NCBI RefSeq assembly: GCF_024706985.1
Contig: NZ_JAMCCX010000012.1
Span: 1-64,000, forward strand
DNA: 64,000 nt
Direction of reading: 5' to 3'
Source: Alicyclobacillus sp. SP_1
Lineage (GTDB): Bacteria > Bacillota > Bacilli > Alicyclobacillales > Alicyclobacillaceae
Under the pieces are notes generated by a model. The model made no database searches. It was not told the DNA's origin and saw nothing but the letters and a program-made list of their open reading frames with translations. The translations under genes and the position numbers were made by a program. Of this stretch, positions 60,422-64,000 are shown in pieces (the stretch's first letter is position 1; each line of letters starts with the position of its first letter).

Positions 60422-61009
60422 CTAGTTTCCGACTGTCCACTGTGTCTGATACCACAATTCGTCAGGGCCGGTGGACATATCTTGCTTGGCTTGATGCATC
60501 TCCGTGGACAGTTGCGGTGCGCTCGAACTCGTCGCAGTCGCCAGTGCATCAAATTCCGTGCGGCCAAGTCCTGCGGTTCCAAGGATATTGTCTCCTTGGA
60601 CAACATCGACCTCAGCTTGTACAACGGGTAGACCACTTCGGTAGACGGCACGAAAATAGTCACTCATCCAACGATTCACTTCTGTCGGCAACACTGGCGA
60701 ATTGATTTTTAATTGAATTTCAGAGCTCACCTCAATACCATTCCCGACACGACTTGGAAGAACAACGATGTCTTGCAAATACGGGATGTTTGCCAGTACT
60801 TGGACCAACTTCTGTCGCGTTCCCGGCGCCATCTCATTTTCTGCGTCACTGGAAGGTCTGTCGGTACTCACCGCTTGGGGAGAATGGCTTGCAGCGATGC
60901 CTACACTTACCCACCGTTCTTCATGCTGCGAATGCATCCAGACTCCGAATCCAAACGCCAATACCCCAAGCATCCCAATCAACCACCGGTTTTTGTGAAG
61001 AGTCCGCAC
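60422..61009 (-). CDS. Hypothetical membrane-anchored protein
   Basis: This 195-aa protein has a single N-terminal membrane segment (RWLIGMLGVLAFGFGVWM) and an extracytoplasmic part of about 165 residues. The outer part contains LVQVLANIPYLQDIVVLPSRVGNGIEVSSEIQLKI, which has the pattern of an alpha/beta domain; no family is recognised. GTG 61009 is preferred, eight bases after GGGAGG; the frame extends to 61051. It follows spoIIIE by 112 bp on the same strand and may be expressed with it. A role in the cell envelope or spore membrane is possible but not shown. Confidence 0.6.
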   Translation of the reverse strand: MRTLHKNRWLIGMLGVLAFGFGVWMHSQHEERWVSVGIAASHSPQAVSTDRPSSDAENEMAPGTRQKLVQVLANIPYLQDIVVLPSRVGNGIEVSSEIQLKINSPVLPTEVNRWMSDYFRAVYRSGLPVVQAEVDVVQGDNILGTAGLGRTEFDALATATSSSAPQLSTEMHQAKQDMSTGPDELWYQTQWTVGN

Positions 61010-61121
61010 CGTGTGCACCTCCCAAATCGCACGGCCGTGTGGTCCATGCACGGGAACAGACCTTTATCCAATCCACCCCCGATGGCCGTTCTCTTCACAA
61101 TCTATGGACAAACCTCTTGTA

Positions 61122-63617
61122 TCATTCTCCTTTCCGTGAAAATGTGGTGGCTTTTATTTGCTCCCACTCGATTGGACTAATCAACACTTCCCTAGGCTTA
61201 CTTCCTTCAAAACCGCTCACAAAACCTTGCACTTCCATTTGGTCAATGATGCGCGCCGCGCGTGAATAACCGACCCGAAAGCGCCTTTGCACCATAGATA
61301 CGGAAGCCTGTCCAGCGCTTATCACCAAATCCATCGCATCGACGAACAGTGAGTCCAATTCACCCGCAGAATCGGTGGTCGCAGAGTCTTCTTCAGACAT
61401 TTGTAAGTCCACCGTGTAGATAACATTCTGCTGATTTTTTACATAATCCACGAGTCGTTCAATCTCTGACTCCGAAACGAAGGCACCTTGAACTCGAATA
61501 GACTTTGGAGCACCGACCGGAAGGTACAACATGTCGCCTCGACCAAGCAATTTTTCGGCCCCACCTGCATCTAAAATGGTGCGTGAATCGGCCATGGACG
61601 AAACCGCAAAAGCAATGCGGCTTGGGATGTTCGCTTTAATCACGCCTGTAATAACGTCGACCGACGGGCGCTGCGTGGCGACAATCAAGTGTATTCCCGC
61701 AGCTCTGGCCATCTGCGCAATTCGGCAGATAGCGTCCTCTACATCTGCGGCTGCGACCATCATTAAGTCTGCTAATTCGTCCACAATCACCACGATGTAT
61801 GGAAGTGGATCGACACCATCCGCCACAAGTAATTGATTGTAGCGATCAACATCACGTGCGCCTCTGTCAGCAAACAATTTATACCTATTTTCCATCTCCT
61901 GAACGATCTTTTTCAAAGCAAAAGCTGCTTTGCGCGGGTCCGTCACTACCGGCGCTAGTAAATGGGGAATTCCGTTGTAACCGTTCAACTCGACCATTTT
62001 CGGGTCAATCATCATCAACTTCACTTCATGGGGTTTTGCTCGAACCAGGAGTGAAGCAATGATGCCATTGATACACACACTCTTTCCGGAACCAGTCGCT
62101 CCCGCAACTAAAAGATGAGGCATTTTTTGCAAATTGCCAACGATAGCGTTTCCAGCAATATCTCTTCCCAGGACAATCGACAGTTTCGACGTACTTTCCT
62201 GGAATTCGGGCGATTCGAGTACTTCGCGCAGCGTGACAATGGCCACTTCTTGATTGGGTATTTCAATACCAATGACTGACTTGCCCGGCACCGGCGCTTC
62301 CATGCGAATTCCTGTAGCAGCCAAAGCCAAGGCAATATCGTCCGTCAGACTCACAATTTTTGATACTTTCACTCCAACTGCAGGCTGCAACTCATAGCGT
62401 GTGACGGTCGGCCCCCGAGAAATCTCCAGAACTTTTGCCTGTACCCCGAAGCTCTCCAAAGTTTTTTCTAATTTACGCGCATTTTGGTGGGCACTTTGCC
62501 TGTCAAATCCTTGCTTTGGCGAATCAGGAAATGAGAACAAAGAGAGAGGCGGCAGTTGATAGTTTTCGTCGTGAATGGGTGCGCCGAGAGGATACGGAAC
62601 ATCCGTTTCCGCAGTGGAATGACGTCCACCTTCCGGCACAGACTGCACTACCACAGATTTTTTGGTGCTCCGTTTCTGAGCCATCGGCGCAACGGGTAGA
62701 CCGACCTCCTCCGTCCCTTTCATGACTGGGGCAGGTACGAAACTTGTCTCTCGCGCTCCGACCCGCGATGCAAAGTCGTGAACAATCGGGCGCTGTTTCT
62801 CCTCCCCAGGATTCGGTCGCTCTTCGTTCCCCTCTGCGGACTTTGCGGTGGGTACCTCGTCTGAGGTATCTCCCGTGCCATCCAGAACGACTCCATCCAC
62901 GATGAGTTGAGGTTTCTGTCGAGGTTTTCGCGTCTTCTCCGAAGTCGGCGGACGAACTGCCGGGGCTGCAGTCTCCTTATCGCGTTCCAGCAATACATTC
63001 GCAAACTGGCGACTGCCTTTCCAAAGTCCGTCCAATCGGCGCTCCATCCAGTGCGTGCCGCGCTGAATGCCCGCTACCAAAGACCGCTCTGTCAACAGCG
63101 CTCCGCCAATTAACACGGCGATGCCAAGCACCAAAAGGGTGCCCAAAGTGGAAAACAAGTAGTGTAGCACAGCAAAACAGGCGTAGCCCACAAGGCCCCC
63201 CCCGGCGGCGGGCAACGCCGTTCCGCTTAAATTCCCAGAGAGAACATACGCCCGCATTTGCTGCACCGCCTGAAGCGTAGCCGCAAACAGAGGAACTTGC
63301 GCAGTTCCAGCGTACGCTGCGTAGCGTTGAAAAAAGAAAAACTCCATTCCCGTCAACCAAGTGACAAACAAGATGGTCAGTCCGACGTGCCGAGTATGAA
63401 ATGGAAACGATGTTCGACGAACCATCATGTACAGAGCCGCGTAGGCGATGAACACCGGAACCAAAAAACTCCAAGAACCTGCCAAATATATAAAAGCCAC
63501 ATCCACATAGCGTCCGACCAAACCAAGTTTGCCAAGCGCCAAAGCAGCGCCTGTCAGCATGACCAGCCCCGTCGTTTCGTAGCGGAGAATATTTTGCTTT
63601 ACCTGCCGTTTACTCAT
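61122..63617 (-). CDS. spoIIIE: DNA translocase SpoIIIE/FtsK
   Basis: This 831-aa protein pumps the chromosome into the forespore or through the division septum. Four to five membrane segments lie in the first 190 residues, followed by a charged, low-complexity linker. The motor domain starts near [26 protein letters not shown]; Walker A GATGSGKS is at about 506-513, and Walker B is [12 protein letters not shown]. The C-terminal gamma winged helix ([27 protein letters not shown]) reads the polar DNA motifs. ATG 63617 follows GGAGG by five bases. The neighbouring ylzJ-like gene upstream matches the B. subtilis ylzJ-spoIIIE order, so the spoIIIE name is preferred over ftsK. Confidence 0.95.
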   Translation of the reverse strand: MSKRQVKQNILRYETTGLVMLTGAALALGKLGLVGRYVDVAFIYLAGSWSFLVPVFIAYAALYMMVRRTSFPFHTRHVGLTILFVTWLTGMEFFFFQRYAAYAGTAQVPLFAATLQAVQQMRAYVLSGNLSGTALPAAGGGLVGYACFAVLHYLFSTLGTLLVLGIAVLIGGALLTERSLVAGIQRGTHWMERRLDGLWKGSRQFANVLLERDKETAAPAVRPPTSEKTRKPRQKPQLIVDGVVLDGTGDTSDEVPTAKSAEGNEERPNPGEEKQRPIVHDFASRVGARETSFVPAPVMKGTEEVGLPVAPMAQKRSTKKSVVVQSVPEGGRHSTAETDVPYPLGAPIHDENYQLPPLSLFSFPDSPKQGFDRQSAHQNARKLEKTLESFGVQAKVLEISRGPTVTRYELQPAVGVKVSKIVSLTDDIALALAATGIRMEAPVPGKSVIGIEIPNQEVAIVTLREVLESPEFQESTSKLSIVLGRDIAGNAIVGNLQKMPHLLVAGATGSGKSVCINGIIASLLVRAKPHEVKLMMIDPKMVELNGYNGIPHLLAPVVTDPRKAAFALKKIVQEMENRYKLFADRGARDVDRYNQLLVADGVDPLPYIVVIVDELADLMMVAAADVEDAICRIAQMARAAGIHLIVATQRPSVDVITGVIKANIPSRIAFAVSSMADSRTILDAGGAEKLLGRGDMLYLPVGAPKSIRVQGAFVSESEIERLVDYVKNQQNVIYTVDLQMSEEDSATTDSAGELDSLFVDAMDLVISAGQASVSMVQRRFRVGYSRAARIIDQMEVQGFVSGFEGSKPREVLISPIEWEQIKATTFSRKGE

Positions 63618-63796
63618 TGCCGCCTCCTCTGTAGGAGCGTGCATAGCCCGCACACCCGTACATCATATAGTTCTTGGCGACGAGGCTAATTCCTGCAGAC
63701 GGCAGTACATGACTGTGAAACGAACCATTCCGCAAAGACGACGAAGCCATCCTCACTCGCGGCACTGAGTGGACATAGGCTGTGGCCAAGTAACCG

Positions 63797-64000
63797 TCAC
63801 AATCCGGTCAGGATAACAATGCTACCTGGTTGCAACTTCGGATTACAGAAGTCGGCAGGTTTCGGAGAAACCAGCTTTTCCAATCGACCCGTACCATCCC
63901 CGAGCGGATGAACCAACATCGTCAGCCCATTTTGGCACACCTCTACTAAGGGTTGTTCGGCGTCTCCTCCTTCCAACCCAGAAAACACGGCTACTTCGTC
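63797..64000 (-). CDS. YlzJ-like protein, partial at window edge
   Basis: The last 67 codons of a small protein are seen; the start lies beyond position 64000. The end PADFCNPKLQPGSIVIL, with P-x-x-F-x-x-P-x-x-x-P-G-S, matches the YlzJ-like family, whose B. subtilis member lies directly upstream of spoIIIE and next to tepA. The function of the family is unknown. The 180-bp gap to spoIIIE probably carries the spoIIIE promoter. Confidence 0.7.
   Translation of the reverse strand, partial: DEVAVFSGLEGGDAEQPLVEVCQNGLTMLVHPLGDGTGRLEKLVSPKPADFCNPKLQPGSIVILTGL

Overview
The window looks like part of a Gram-positive, endospore-forming chromosome. The right part carries sporulation and Bacilli housekeeping genes (spoIIIE, rodZ, spoVS, cotE, the ymdB-rny pair, recA-recX, mutS-mutL, ricA-miaB, miaA-hfq) in an order close to that of Bacillus. 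Three YheC/YheD-type ATP-grasp proteins, a phage-type amidoligase and a G1-protease-like propeptide fit the Alicyclobacillaceae best. That family assignment is inference; no rRNA gene is present to confirm it.

Region 1 (1-28.4 kb) is accessory DNA. It opens with the remnant of a YgjP-like metallopeptidase, then a type I restriction-modification operon on the minus strand (hsdM-hsdS-hsdR) that continues into a YdbC/PC4-like ssDNA-binding protein and a 195-aa unknown. A frameshifted Mrr-type endonuclease, a protein with a HEPN-like motif and a small serine recombinase follow. From 10 to 20.3 kb there are small envelope and lipoprotein genes, an ECF sigma/anti-sigma pair, VOC, GNAT, DUF4275 and SDR proteins, and a divergent pair of HU and a stand-alone ATP-dependent DNA ligase.

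From 20.4 to 28 kb lies a plasmid-like module: an HTH repressor, a replication-relaxation protein, and two matching loci at about 21.37-21.93 kb (continuing at 24.03-24.06 kb) and 26.37-26.83 kb. In each, GGTCACA boxes spaced 21-22 bp run inward on one side of an AT-rich core and the inverted boxes (TGTGACC) run outward on the other. The same internal motifs recur in the same order, one at an identical 105-bp distance. A 2,098-bp IS1634-type element with 14-bp perfect inverted ends and a 6-bp target duplication sits inside one repeat of the first locus. This double mirrored array is the least expected structure in the window and may be an origin or partition site.

Region 2 (28.4-64 kb) is core chromosome, nearly all on the minus strand. 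Its first gene is spoVK, cut off after the Walker B region where the accessory DNA begins; the missing 3' half and the usual neighbour hflX are not in the window. Twelve tRNA genes form one operon between spoVK and hfq. Beyond these come tRNA modification and mismatch-repair genes, a spore-surface cluster (three ATP-grasp proteins, an amidoligase fusion and cotE), the spoVS-ymdB-rny group, recombination genes with an SOS box before recA, a DEAD-box helicase, cinA, pgsA, yajQ, rodZ, a DUF3388 gene, a lipoprotein, spoIIIE and the end of ylzJ at the window edge.
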